64,000 nucleotides of DNA from Paragonimus skrjabini miyazakii (Eukaryota; Platyhelminthes; Trematoda; Plagiorchiida; Troglotrematidae): the NCBI GenBank assembly GCA_014338405.1, contig JTDE01000961.1, forward strand, positions 103,805-167,804, written 5' to 3'. Numbering within the stretch: the first letter of the stretch is position 1; each line of letters starts with the position of its first letter. The notes under the pieces were generated by a model. The model did not search any database. It was not told the DNA's origin and was given only the letters and a program-made list of their open reading frames with translations. Positions 42,901-49,220 of this stretch are shown piece by piece. Made by a program: the position numbers and the translations under genes.

Positions 42901-45798
42901 CTTCCAACTAATCCGCGTCATATTTGGTAAAATAGATTGCAACACAACATATAAACAAATTTTGATAGATTATTCACTAACCCGACAACATCTAGTGATG
43001 TAACAGTTATGTAGGATGTTTGAATTGACAGTTAAGTGTCTTCACAGATGGATTTACAAAACACTTCGACATAAATTGTGTAGTATTTGTGTGTACATGC
43101 AAGTTTAGTGAGCACAGAGTTGACATTGATCGGTTCCACCAGTGCTTATGGTGTGGACAAAGGTAGGACTTACGCGCTTGTGTAGTGTCTAATGTAGCAA
43201 ATAATTCTTCAATCTGTCCAATCATTGTCGAAAAGTGAAGACAATATTTTAGAGGTAGAAGAGTGAACATTTATTAACAAATGGAAAATTAGATGACATG
43301 AATTCTATCCGTACTGAGACAAGCTTTTTTCCCCGGCGTCTAAAACCGAGCGGCCTTCACAACCGCGTGTACACAGGTATGAATGGTAGATCAAAGATGA
43401 TTATAAATCCCCAAACACTGCTTTTCAAATGAAATAGTCTACTTTAGCCGGTAGTGACTAAGCTGTGAGGGTTACTGGTGGGATATATTCCGAGACTGGT
43501 TTACTGAATCGGATGTACCTGAGACAAACAGAAGGGTCATGTTAACTTAGAGGTGAACGTCATTTGCACTCGATCGCAACTTCCGTATTCAAGCAGAGAT
43601 TCCAATCGTTCTCTTTCGAACTTTGAAATGAGCCCTACTCGGGTACAGTGTTATTTTTCAGAATGGACTGGATTAAAAATCTATCTGAATACGGAAGCCA
43701 CAATGAAATATGAGTGAACTTCAACTTAAACTCAAGCAAATCCCCAATTGCTCATCAACATATTAAATACGTTCAAGTCAATCAGCTCGTGTAATTCGAG
43801 ATGACTCTATGAGCAGCGCAGCAGTTTGTTTCGATAAACACCAGGCACGTGTTCATTTGATCAGACGATACAAATACACAGTAAGAGTTGGCTGAGTCAC
43901 GTACTTCGCATAACAATACAGCGTTTACCGAAGGGGGTGGGCAAACCAGTGAGACAATGCATAGTTGGATAAGTATTTGAAAATGGACACAAATTGAGTA
44001 TAAGTTGAACCCCACGCATACTCGATGACAGACTTCGTATTCAAGTAGACTATTTCAGCCAGTTACTTTCAAAAAGTATTATTAAACTCGAGTTTAGCTC
44101 CTGTTAGAGCTCCCCAATAAATATTATATTTGACACGAACGGGTTTTAAAATTCGGTCCACGTTTTCATGAGACAGTCGTGCTGGTCACTGCATTATTAA
44201 CCTCATGCTAAGAAGGATGATATATAGACAGTGAGCAACAGTGGCATGCAAATGATGCTCACATTGACTGACAGACTCGAGAGAAGATAGTAGCAGACCT
44301 GTCTACATCAGTTGATTACTCCAAGATTTAGACTGTTCGGTCAATTTGTAAACAGCAAATTCAATAAATTTACTGAAAGATTTGTTGAGCAATGGTAAGT
44401 AGTTGAAGATTGGGTTGGCTCAAAAAGAAAAACCCATATATTTTACAGCAGATTTCTCACGCATACAGGAAGCACTAATCACGCGTAAGTGGTGTTCAAC
44501 TAGTATCAACCAAATCAGTGAATGCTTATTAGAAATCATAGGAACCATGACTGTTTCGATTGTCAAAATCGACAGGCGCCGCGTTCTAGGTTGGAAACTA
44601 CGTGCAACAATGAATGAACTGCCTGCATTCGCACTCAAAATTTCTTCTAATTGATCTCTGTCTTTTTGGTTTTCCTCTCTTCGTAGGAATTCAACAGTAC
44701 TACTTCAAGGAAAAGTGACTTGAGCCGAACTACCGTTTTGCATGGTTCATGAGTGTTTATGTGCACTTACACACCATGACAGGCATAACACTTTGCTGAG
44801 GAAAAATATCAAAAACATAACTTTGCGTGACATGATACTCCCTCGTCACCGTCGAAAAAAATCGGTAACGAAAAGGAACAGCAATGCAAGACAATCGTAT
44901 TTTACACGAAACACGTTTATCTTTATGGTTTTGAAGAAGTGGAGAGAGGTCAATCATGAAAACTAGTCTTATCGAGTCAGGGAATTATTAAGATCAGCCA
45001 GATACAGATAAACCTGGTGATTAATCTGTGACGTTATGATATCAATCACTGTCACGCTCAACACCGCTCGATGAGCCGGAAATTAGAATCATGTGTTATC
45101 GGTTGCACTGAGATCAGTTTATCTTTGTGTCAATGTGAAACACTTTAGGTTCAGTGGGTGCTACTTTGGACACTACATGCGACAAGCGTAAGTTGATGGA
45201 ATGTCATCTTCGGGTAACATTAACTAAATCATCGGTAACACTACTATTTTGGTTATACAGGGCTGTTGTTAGATACGCTGCTGTTAATCACTGTGGACTA
45301 AACATCCAGCCTATGTGAATATGATCCCATTTCCTGTTATTTCACGTTCATTTTCCCTCCTGATAGCATACCAGTTTAGCATTAGTATAAGTCACTTATA
45401 CACTGCCATCGAGTATACTGCTTGCAAACGAAATACCTGGTCACTTGCACACTTTGAAACAGAAATAACGAATTGTTACCGAGTTAAAATGCAGCGCTGT
45501 TCTATCACAAATGCAACGCGGAACAATTCGGAAATGTTTCTTTGTTCTAAACACTAGACACATCCTTTACACATTAACAGTTTCGCGAATGTTAGATCTA
45601 ATGAGCGTAAGTATTTGGCAAAATGCACTGTAAACAAGAGTTATAAAGAAGAATAGCAAGTACTCACCGTACTAGCTTGACTGTCTGTCTCGGAGTTATC
45701 CAGTGCCCGAAACAAATGCCAAGCACATTGCCGTCGAGCCTCCAATCTGGCAATAGCCTTGCGATACCAGCACTGGATAAGCACAGCTGCGTGCCATG
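779..45798 (-). CDS. PPEF: Serine/threonine protein phosphatase with EF-hands (PPEF/rdgC family), multi-exon, 5' end incomplete
   Basis: PPP-family phosphatase predicted to dephosphorylate Ser/Thr residues with a two-metal centre; PPEF/rdgC enzymes work in sensory neurons and bind calmodulin through an N-terminal IQ motif. The exons on the minus strand give, in order: an IQ motif (45.7 kb), a linker (43.2 and 42.8 kb), a QFPL segment (40.6 kb), GDLHG (34.2 kb), GDFVDRG and NRGNHED (27.2 kb), FGFKKE (23.6 kb), CHGG (23.1 kb), a linker (19.9 kb), LWSDP, RGGGSYFGPDV, IIRSHQC and FSSFDYF (14.0 kb), and C-terminal EF-hand segments (5.4, 3.2, 2.2 and 0.9 kb). All metal ligands and the phosphate-binding Arg residues of the family appear conserved. 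Most neighbouring exons join in phase. The start codon exon, one exon between 42.8 and 40.6 kb, and the joint between the 2.2 and 0.9 kb exons were not found. The span includes introns full of retroelements. Confidence 0.9.
961..2144. other. PPEF intron, no gene recognised
   Basis: Apart from the TA microsatellite I see only a 93-codon minus-strand frame (1690-1971), whose start abuts the simple repeat. It matches nothing I recognise. A missing EF-hand exon may lie here. Confidence 0.4.
1690..1716. repeat. (TA)n microsatellite
   Basis: About 13 uninterrupted TA units in the PPEF intron between the last two exons. Confidence 0.95.
2145..2183 (-). CDS. PPEF: PPEF exon candidate: start of the second EF-hand region
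   Basis: The acceptor atattcag precedes GTTACA, in phase 0 as the 3103-3272 exon requires. The peptide VTNNSSLYGGISL has the SLY start seen before the second EF-hand pair in PPEF. The 3' end is uncertain. A donor GTATATG follows TTA at 2144, but the frame stays open to 1953 and contains LDIDDTNSFDD, which looks like an EF-hand loop, so the exon may be longer. No end in the right phase for the last exon was found. Confidence 0.45.
2184..3102. other. PPEF intron, nothing recognised
   Basis: AT-rich intron sequence; no element or open frame that I can name. Confidence 0.5.
3103..3272 (-). CDS. PPEF: PPEF exon: EF-hand segment
   Basis: Acceptor gtatcag before GTATGATAACC and donor GTAGGTG after TCACTCAAG. 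It encodes 56 residues plus a split Gly codon, starting MITISDWCQILTTSTHLQLS and including KVLYSSMF. This matches the PPEF region after the first EF-like loop. It joins the 5329-5435 exon as G|GT with a perfect phase-1 match, completing the loop DEQNTGMITISDW. That loop has Gln at position 3 and Asp rather than Glu at position 12. Confidence 0.85.
3273..5328. other. PPEF intron, nothing recognised
   Basis: No mobile element identified. Two overlapping frames of 65-67 codons on opposite strands at 4058-4310 look like chance. Confidence 0.5.
5329..5435 (-). CDS. PPEF: PPEF exon: helix after the phosphatase domain and first EF-like loop
   Basis: Acceptor ttcaattag before AGTCCGTG; donor GTGTGTAC after AATACTG. 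The peptide VRDEINAAFLKLWRHLQPRE is followed by QELMSAFKAMDEQNTG, which resembles the family's helix plus first EF-hand entry. It enters after two bases of a split codon and leaves in phase 1, matching the next exon. It was found by reading the minus strand directly; the open frame is too short to stand out. Confidence 0.85.
5436..8579. other. PPEF intron, unexplained sequence
   Basis: No recognisable element. Short frames at 6571-6907 on both strands are not protein-like enough to call. Confidence 0.4.
8580..10050 (-). mobile_element. Ty3/gypsy LTR retrotransposon relic (RT to integrase)
   Basis: The minus strand carries broken pol frames. At about 9.75-9.9 kb: HFQVAVAMDFKPIN, then FQCNRLL, the gypsy reverse-transcriptase palm. 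At 9.45-9.7 kb: GYLDYIPAMGNYADDL, which corresponds to the YLDDI catalytic box with Asp changed to Tyr, then VKCLGFIINKDGGIPDLK. At 8.77-8.86 kb: LHSGHPWIDRV and ARSYAYWPKPDAGLE, the integrase zinc-finger region. There are many stops and frameshifts and no LTRs were found, so it is dead. The lineage resembles the CsRn1-type gypsy elements known from flatworms, by motif style only. Confidence 0.85.
10051..13668. other. PPEF intron, unexplained sequence
   Basis: The longest frame is 122 codons (11635-12003, plus strand); it has no family I recognise and no matching splice context. Overlapping minus frames at 12088-12319 may be part of an unknown repeat. Confidence 0.35.
13669..14129 (-). CDS. 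PPEF: PPEF exon: C-terminal half of the phosphatase domain
   Basis: The acceptor cctgattcag precedes TTGCTC (phase 0). The peptide runs LLNLLWSDPQLKPG, then YRGGGSYFGPDVTEAFLQ, KLIIRSHQCFPEGWQL and VLTVFSSFDYFGHATNEG. These are the PPP blocks with the phosphate-binding Arg, the metal-ligand His in RSH and the Tyr of the SAPNYC loop, here FSSFDYF. The family usually has RSHE; here it is RSHQ. The 3' end is a guess: a GTGTCAGG donor at 13668 gives phase 2, which fits the next exon, but the last ~70 codons are not conserved and the true end may be earlier. Confidence 0.85.
14392..14660 (-). mobile_element. tRNA-derived SINE copy, degraded
   Basis: Resembles the SINE copies at 15.0, 49.7 and 51.2 kb: tail motif CGAAAAGAAGCACCAAACTCG, then B-box-like and A-box-like blocks in reverse orientation (GGCCACTACACCATGAACTTC), then the CCGATCG head. 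It is heavily diverged. Confidence 0.55.
15041..15445. mobile_element. SINE copy fused to an inverted copy of its own 3' tail
   Basis: From 15041 to about 15350 a SINE lies in minus orientation; it includes GGTCAATGGCGCAGTGGTCA read on the minus strand, a tRNA-like A box. At 15386-15445 the tail recurs in plus orientation. The arms 15041-15097 and 15386-15445 are near-perfect reverse complements (core CATAGACTTTT), so the locus can fold into a long stem. Confidence 0.7.
16860..17215 (-). mobile_element. Penelope-like element fragment (GIY-YIG endonuclease)
   Basis: The minus frame encodes CGDTYIGRTDRRIENGVK, then RYLPKWMPQ and SCGHNMQP-like residues. This matches the GIY-YIG segment CKESYIGRTERCLISRMKEH of the better copy at 40.9-41.9 kb. 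Upstream RT is missing, so it is a 3' fragment with frame breaks on both sides. Confidence 0.8.
17216..19712. other. PPEF intron, unexplained sequence
   Basis: A 147-codon minus frame (18058-18501) overlaps two other open minus frames in a pyrimidine-rich stretch. All three are hydrophobic and match no family I know, so they are probably compositional. A plus frame at 18889-19131 is likewise unassigned. Confidence 0.35.
19713..19934 (-). CDS. PPEF: PPEF exon candidate: variable linker of the phosphatase domain
   Basis: After the exon ending DRSK (phase 0), a phase-0 exon starting FVTLASIPVNSCKPKSTDD fits the position where PPEF has a hydrophobic stretch followed by a long variable insert. 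The acceptor is aaccaag at 19935-19936; a tatag site seven bases upstream has the wrong phase. The 3' end is unknown; 19713 is only the stop of the frame. A shifted frame in the same stretch reads IIDDEDGDAYEWSCG, suggesting either a short intron or an indel. Confidence 0.5.
   Translation of the reverse strand, partial: FVTLASIPVNSCKPKSTDDVFVLFDPLTAHHSCSISETTHTSVIMVLSLMMRTVTLMNGHVAGSCNHRSAVRF
19935..22569. other. PPEF intron, unexplained sequence
   Basis: A 110-codon plus frame (21512-21844) is open but unrecognised. Nothing else is supported. Confidence 0.35.
22570..22812 (+). mobile_element. RTE LINE 3' end fragment
   Basis: Encodes a short piece like NRWLETLSEMAMCRSQW, then the 3' UTR block ending GGCTCATGGCTGTTATGATGATG. 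The same block ends the copies at 54.0, 56.1 and 60.7 kb. Almost all the element is missing (5' truncation, typical of LINEs). Confidence 0.85.
23028..23177 (-). CDS. PPEF: PPEF exon: HGG block
   Basis: Acceptor tttgtctcag before AACGATGAAAG; donor GTAGACG after GATCGAAG. Exactly 50 codons, phase 0 to phase 0. The peptide includes VFRQMPVACIVNEIIFICHG and GGIFPSTDLERLRNMDRSK. The His of the HGG motif is a metal ligand in PPP phosphatases. Confidence 0.9.
23556..23592 (-). CDS. PPEF: PPEF 37-nt microexon with GC donor
   Basis: Acceptor ccattttacag before GTTTGGATTC. The codons read (CA)G-FGFKKELSWKYP, matching the family's YGF-x-KE-x-x-x-KY segment directly after the RGNHE exon. The donor is CCG|GCAAGT, a GC-AG intron. 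Only this donor gives the phase 0 required by the HGG exon, and 37 nt exactly reconciles the phases on both sides. Confidence 0.8.
25500..25640 (+). mobile_element. tRNA-like SINE head fragment
   Basis: GGTGGCTGAATGGTTAAAA resembles a pol III A box and GTAGCCGGTCCGATC a B box, spaced as in a tRNA. The stretch CATTGTCTCATAACG aligns with GGTTGCCTCATGAAAGCG of the SINE copy at 49.8 kb. Confidence 0.5.
26617..27003 (+). other. Open frame of 128 codons, antisense to PPEF, unknown
   Basis: A hydrophobic stretch near residues 23-43 (SWILWISLQLVLTVIGEV) is followed by a basic region rich in Lys and Arg. It ends 50 bp before the GDFVDRG exon. I recognise no family, repeat or splice context; it may be chance. 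Confidence 0.2.
27055..27221 (-). CDS. PPEF: PPEF exon: GDFVDRG and RGNHE catalytic blocks
   Basis: Acceptor atgttacag before AATGGACTG; donor GTGAGTG after CAATCAACA. 55 codons plus two bases. Residues 12-20 read FNGDFVDRG, residues 33-38 FLVYPK and residues 44-50 NRGNHED. These supply the bridging Asp, the phosphate-binding Arg and the Asn and His metal ligand and general acid of PPP phosphatases. It splices in phase to the 37-nt microexon. Confidence 0.95.
28260..28690 (+). mobile_element. Penelope-like element 3' fragment
   Basis: The C-terminal peptide LLRFAERVATNRLKPGLCVL ending IHWT stop matches the end of the copy at 40.86 kb (LRFAEAVAINRLKPALCVQ ending LPWT). The 3' UTR also matches (GTGTTATTGTAAATTTG, then CAGTTTTCGTGTTCTA), so the shared 3' end is real. 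It lies in plus orientation, opposite to PPEF. Confidence 0.85.
30640..31450 (-). mobile_element. RTE LINE fragment, reverse-transcriptase part
   Basis: The minus frame carries NIQTVLNRLDIV, VMQFALSECVLSQDWASIN and RPLEIVDRFTILSSIISL, parallel to MQTILNKASDRAG, MRFAPSKCKVLLQDWG and NPLETMDSFTYLGSTVSS of the 54-55 kb copy. It continues to VYNVCARSVLIYG. The element is old, with stops, no 5' half and no GAT tail seen. Confidence 0.8.
32600..32760 (+). mobile_element. CR1-like LINE C-terminal relic
   Basis: One plus frame reads VGPIWNNLPESVINALLMAE, the signature found at the C-terminus of CR1/Jockey-group reverse transcriptases (WN-LP-V--A). A stop sits just upstream in the same frame. This is the only piece of this lineage seen in the window. 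Confidence 0.6.
34149..34313 (-). CDS. PPEF: PPEF exon: GDLHG catalytic block
   Basis: Acceptor tacttttcag before AACCGGATAAG; donor GTTTGT after GACCAG. Exactly 55 codons in phase 0. The peptide begins NRISLTIFSEILKQSAIAFE, contains LPNITDIHL and has VNVCGDLHGNLPALLQIFDQ at residues 36-55. The Asp and His of GDLHG are first-shell metal ligands. Both neighbouring exons join in phase. Confidence 0.95.
35719..35730 (+). repeat. Target-site duplication, left copy
   Basis: AGTTCTCCCATC, identical to 39608-39619; brackets the RTE element. Confidence 0.9.
35731..39607 (+). mobile_element. Near full-length RTE-type non-LTR retrotransposon
   Basis: A 3,877-bp element flanked by perfect 12-bp direct repeats. 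It has a 5' untranslated part, an AP endonuclease domain, a reverse transcriptase and a C-terminal domain, and ends with a GATGAT repeat tail (about 39580-39607) as RTE elements do. It sits in the PPEF intron between the GDLHG and QFPL exons, in antisense orientation to PPEF. Several stops and frameshifts make it non-autonomous, yet the duplication is still perfect. Confidence 0.92.
36071..39310 (+). pseudogene. RTE ORF (endonuclease-reverse transcriptase), broken
   Basis: Known role: nicks the target DNA and primes reverse transcription. In order: endonuclease start INIGAFNVRTPKQTGQQ and CCISETRIQDSS (36.37-36.5 kb), SLIDWIPVNSRLCAVRL (36.63 kb), a frameshift near 36.69 kb, GDMNAQVGHLGE (36.8 kb), QIDHIAVGYR (37.0 kb), RT finger IVPIFKKG (37.9 kb), EEQAGFRPDRGC (38.04 kb), FDSVDRS (38.17 kb), RQGCPFSPFLFNFVMD (38.33 kb), DYADDKVLLFD with the catalytic Asp pair (38.45 kb) and C-terminal RLRWLGHVLRMPASRLPHRA (39.02 kb). 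Stops occur near 37888, 38110, 38233, 38293, 38538, 38690, 38828 and 38943. Confidence 0.9.
39608..39619 (+). repeat. Target-site duplication, right copy
   Basis: AGTTCTCCCATC directly after the GATGATGATG tail; pairs with 35719-35730. Confidence 0.9.
40508..40620 (-). CDS. PPEF: PPEF exon: QFPL segment before the catalytic core
   Basis: Acceptor tttttactttag before TGGGTTC; donor GTAAGCT after GGAAAG. The peptide contains LLTPEVTEEDIQFPLGQ and REFKYLLQMISLGK, which correspond to the conserved PPEF stretch with QFPL and a following helix just N-terminal to the catalytic domain. It leaves in phase 0, matching the GDLHG exon, and enters after one base of a split codon. It lies within 60 bp of the 3' end of a Penelope insertion. 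Confidence 0.85.
40680..42120 (-). mobile_element. Penelope-like element, 5'-truncated, best copy in the window
   Basis: Contains the reverse-transcriptase palm, a linker, a GIY-YIG endonuclease and a 3' UTR shared with the 28.3-28.7 kb copy. The 5' part fades out above about 42.1 kb. Orientation is the same as PPEF. No LTR or clear duplication was found, and Penelope ends are often irregular. Confidence 0.88.
40857..41864 (-). pseudogene. Penelope-like RT/GIY-YIG polyprotein, C-terminal 335 codons open
   Basis: An uninterrupted 335-codon frame. Early residues YYKRYVDDTLVFSRS carry the RT catalytic Asp pair, then ETDNCLPFLDILISRREDG, and CNCKESYIGRTERCLISRMK is the GIY-YIG nuclease motif, followed by EHLPKW. 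It ends NRLKPALCVQKQLFVNLT and LPWT. Upstream the frame is broken: YRQIDGVA (41.9 kb) is in another frame from the PLGPILADFFML that should follow directly, and a stop replaces the Ser of the expected GSPLGP. So there is one frameshift and one nonsense change at the catalytic entry, with the rest intact. Confidence 0.9.
42828..42877 (-). CDS. PPEF: PPEF exon candidate: linker after the IQ motif
   Basis: Acceptor ctgtacag before AAGTAAG; donor GTAAAA after AATACA. Joined to the 43174-43213 exon it reads DTTQA-Q-VRLLKFTDYFSN, resembling the PPEF stretch after the IQ motif (short hydrophobic, Phe-rich helix). It enters in phase 1, matching that exon. It leaves in phase 0, so another exon of length 3n+1 is needed before the QFPL exon. 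Confidence 0.6.
43174..43213 (-). CDS. PPEF: PPEF 40-nt microexon candidate
   Basis: Acceptor gattggacag before ATTGAAG; donor GTAAGTCC after CAAGCGC. It encodes IEELFATLDTTQA plus one base. It starts in phase 0, as the IQ exon leaves, and its overhanging C completes a Gln codon in the next exon. Phases fit on both sides, but the peptide is too short for certain homology. Confidence 0.55.
43552..43730. repeat. Inverted pair of SINE tails
   Basis: Left arm about 43553-43603 (minus tail with CGATCGCAACTTCCGTATTC), right arm about 43676-43726 (GAATACGGAAGCCACAATG). The arms are imperfect reverse complements, with the same layout as at 15.0-15.4 and 49.2-49.6 kb. Confidence 0.55.
43985..44260 (-). 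mobile_element. SINE copy, degraded
   Basis: Tail AAGTTGAACCCCACGCATAC, then AACTCGAGTTTAGCTCCTGT and a reversed tRNA-like part with ATGAGACAGTCGTGCTGGTC. It parallels the 15.0 kb copy through most of its length. Confidence 0.6.
44261..45667. other. PPEF intron, nothing recognised
   Basis: Overlapping frames of 66-83 codons on opposite strands at 44.40-44.97 kb look like chance; no element is named. Confidence 0.4.
45668..45798 (-). CDS. PPEF: PPEF exon: IQ calmodulin-binding motif
   Basis: Acceptor cttgactttag before CATGGCAC; donor GTGAGTA after AGTACG. The peptide WHAAVLIQCWYRKAIARLEA continues RRQCAWHLFRALDNSETDSQ. This matches the IQ consensus (IQ---R) and the PPEF N-terminus, including the following helix. 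It leaves in phase 0. The start codon must lie in an upstream exon not identified, perhaps above 45.9 kb. Confidence 0.88.
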
Positions 45799-46072
45799 CT
45801 AAAGTCAAGTAGAAGTGAACGGTTATTGAAAAAACCTCAGTGACATGAAATGCCTTTTTAAAGTGGGACCGTTCAGTCATATTGTTTGAAAAACAAATCA
45901 ACACTCTTTGTTAGAATTCCACGGAAAACTTGCGGTGTACGAGCGTGCAACCGTGAAACTTAACGCGAGACGCTCTAACGGCTAGAACATAATACAAGAC
46001 GTGCGGCAAGCATGAGATACTTTAAGAGAAGTAAGTTCTCAACAGGGTACCCAAGTAAATAATTTGAATAGA

Positions 46073-46276
46073 GAAGACAGTAGGCTGATATTACACGATT
46101 TATGTCCGGACAAATTTCGCTGCATCTTTACGTGTGAATACTACAGACGATTTCTTTATTAGTATGATAAAGCTAGCAAAATACCGGAGAAAGTTGGCTT
46201 TCACATACTGATACGTAAATGGTCTGCAGCGAAATTTGTCCGGACATAAATCATGCAATATCCGCCTACTGTCTTC
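46073..46276. repeat. 52-nt inverted repeat with 100-nt loop
   Basis: Arms 46073-46124 and 46225-46276 match as reverse complements at 49 of 52 positions; the shared core is TTTATGTCCGGACAAATTTC. No coding content is recognised. It may be a small fold-back transposon or a hairpin near the PPEF 5' region. Confidence 0.85.
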
Positions 46277-47819
46277 CCTAGTGAAATTCTTGACGAGAAA
46301 GGAATGTTTCAAAAAAATCGACCAGCTAATCCACAGGTTCACATTTTCTACACTAAGCAAACAAATGAACACAGGATATTCTACGAAATAACAATTAACA
46401 CTCATATACGACCCAAAGCTGGAAGCGAGATAATTCACAAAAATGGTATACGACACCCGGCATATTTGACTACATTACCAGATCGTATAAATTCATCAGG
46501 AATTATTCACTGAATCCTAATTATAAATTTTGGCCATCCAAACTAGTTTTAAATCCAGACGCCTCGGAGCCATATATTTTCATATCACAGTTGATAACCT
46601 AGTGACTAGTATCCTACCCTAATTGTACACTTATCGATTCACTGCGGTTGCCATTGTATGTGTGAGTTTACAATAACAACAGTTCAAGTGCTCTGTAACA
46701 GGCAATTGCAATTGACCGGTTCAAATGCCGAGTAAGATTGATTCGTATTGAAACGCAGAACAAAGAAATAAACATCGTTCACAGTAAAATTATAAACAAA
46801 ACTGAATAGAACATAGTACGATCAATTTAAGTGCACAGACGATAATAAGCTTTGTTATGTTTGCGTATTGTTCACTCAGTATAAGTATATGAATATTTTG
46901 AAAAAAACTTGCATAATAAATCTCTTCCCCTCTTATCGATCTTTCCTAATGTTTAATAAAAGATAAATGAGAAAGATGCACAGTTTAAAGTCAATGATGA
47001 TACCAGCGGTGTTTAGTAGCAAGTAATCGTGACCTCAAACATAACTGTCACCTATCACAGCATAAACCCTGTAATGCGAGATGTTAAAGGAGACACAATT
47101 CTGTTAAAAATACACAAGTAGTCCAAATGTTTTAGGATATCAAAAACGGTGGACGTTACCAATTTCAGATAAACGCAAATGTAATTCTACCACTTTGATA
47201 AATTATTGATTAATGTTTCATTAAGTGCTTAGAAGTCTTCAAAGACTATTAAGAAGAAGGTTGAGGAACATCGTTCATCATATTTTTTCTTTACAACCCA
47301 ATAAGTATGTTGCCAGTGTAACTAAAAAGTGTAATACATTTATTAATAATCATTAAACCGTTGCCTGTGTATGTTATTTCCTGAAACTCAGACATGGATG
47401 AGTATGAAGAATCTTTGTTAACAATAAGATTTAATTGTAATTGAGCGATGTTGGCTCCTAAAATATGTTGATATTACAGAAATCCAATTCCACTGCAACT
47501 GCACAGCTTCATCGGAATAAACAACCCACAGCTAACTAACATGGTTGCTACGGCTTGTTCCCAGTGTTACTTATGCTCACTCACATGATTCGAACTGACC
47601 AATCTGTTTACCAGTGCCACTGAATAAGTGTCCTCTACACTCCCTTCACTCTTTGTGAGCAAATGACTGAGCAAAGCAGGCACGCAAAACAGCACGACCG
47701 GAGTCCAGATAATTTTTACAAAATGCACAATGGTCCTGAACAGAGTAGTGCCACTAGTACTGGGTTGCACAATGATCGACCACTGTCCATTGATGAAAAG
47801 CACATGACGGTCTTCAGCT
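46277..47819. other. Intergenic or PPEF 5' region, nothing recognised
   Basis: AT-rich, no named element. The PPEF promoter and first exon could be here, but I cannot place them. Confidence 0.35.
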
Positions 47820-48800
47820 GGTATAATGCCTATTTCTGTGCTGAAGTACGGTACTTCAAATATAGATACCGTAGAATACGCATAGTTTCAGCACCCTTTC
47901 GCCGTTATCAGTACGTTGTGTCAGGACACCAAACCTATCACCCAGTCACTTCTCCTCTGGTGAAAGAAGACCAAGTTGGGTATTCAAATCGCCGATTATT
48001 ACAATTAGGTCAGAGTGTTTAGTTTGCCCCAGAAGGTCGACAACGGCGTCGTGGGACGCATTCTTGATAGCCTCTAAACTACTGTCCGTTGAAGAGCACA
48101 TCGCCACAATTAACACCAAACGTTTTTCGGATTGACTGACAGATTTCAACCGATGTACCGAGTCTGACAGCGCATACGCGACTGTTCAGTGAAGTCCAGT
48201 CGAGTAAACAATGGTCCACACTGGAATGTAGTAGAACTCCCAGGCCAGCTTGAACACGAGATACGACGTTGGCGCCACGAGATATTCTAAGAGATAATCA
48301 CTTCATCGGAAGTAATCTAACGGTGAATTCAAATGAATAACGGTGCTACATTCGTAGACTCACTTCACTGAGACACATCACATACCAAGTTTCAGGGTTG
48401 GGAGTCTACTCGCTACAAGATTTGCCGACTAAATTTCCGAGTATCGGAATCACCGCTGTTTACCAGTTGCTCTAGTTTCTAAAACCATACATCTAGAAAC
48501 ACTGGAAGGGCAGGAAAACGTAGTAAAATGGGGAAAATAGACCAATAAATGGTAGTGGATAAACAACGTCACTATCAAAAAAACGGTAACCTCCGATACT
48601 GATTGGTCCCTCATGTTGTGGAAGCGGATCGACCTGAGAGAACCCAACATGAGTCTCTGACTTGACCGTTTGACCAACTGAGCACTAAAAAAGACGGTTT
48701 CCATGATGACCCCATCCGGAGCCAGTGAAACAGCAGACTTTACAGTGAGAGGCTTGTATAGCCAAGGAACAGGATAAATAAGCCGCTAGTGTCTGATCCT
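47820..48800 (-). mobile_element. RTE LINE 5' fragment
   Basis: The minus frame holds DLIVIIGDLNTQLGLLSPEE, the endonuclease GDMNAQ block, then LGDRFGVLTQRTDNG after a stop. Upstream at 48.45-48.7 kb is a 5' part similar to those of the 55.7 and 58.8 kb copies (PLFLIVTLF-like frame with CCATTTATT-type context). RT and the 3' end are absent, which is unusual for a LINE fragment. Confidence 0.75.
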
Positions 48801-49220
48801 GGTCACTGTTGTTTGCAATGACTGCGTTTGAAGTCAGATCAGGTTTTCGAATGACAAAAAGTGTTGTTCGATCGTAGAAAACAAGTGATGGTAGTGACAG
48901 TAACCGCTGAACGTTCAGAGTGCTCTTTTACGAGGATATTTTGTCAAAAACCATCGTTTCTTATTTTGATGACAGCAGTGTTGTAACTATAGGAGATGAT
49001 TAAACTGTATGCTCATAAGATCGTGCGTCATCGTCTAAGCAATTTCACTGTCTTTCGTCTGGCTGTCCCTTGAGGCCGGTCTGACATGTTGGTACCTAGT
49101 AGGACCAGAGTCCTAGGTCGATGCAGTAAAGAAGCACGAACATCCCGTCAGGGTGAGCAAATAGGCCTTTTTCATCTCGGAATAGCAGAATGTTATTTTC
49201 TCTGACGCAGGCTTCCACGT

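Noticed and set aside
46100..46456. 118-codon minus frame as the PPEF first exon
   Set aside because: It runs through the inverted repeat and shows no PPEF N-terminal likeness.
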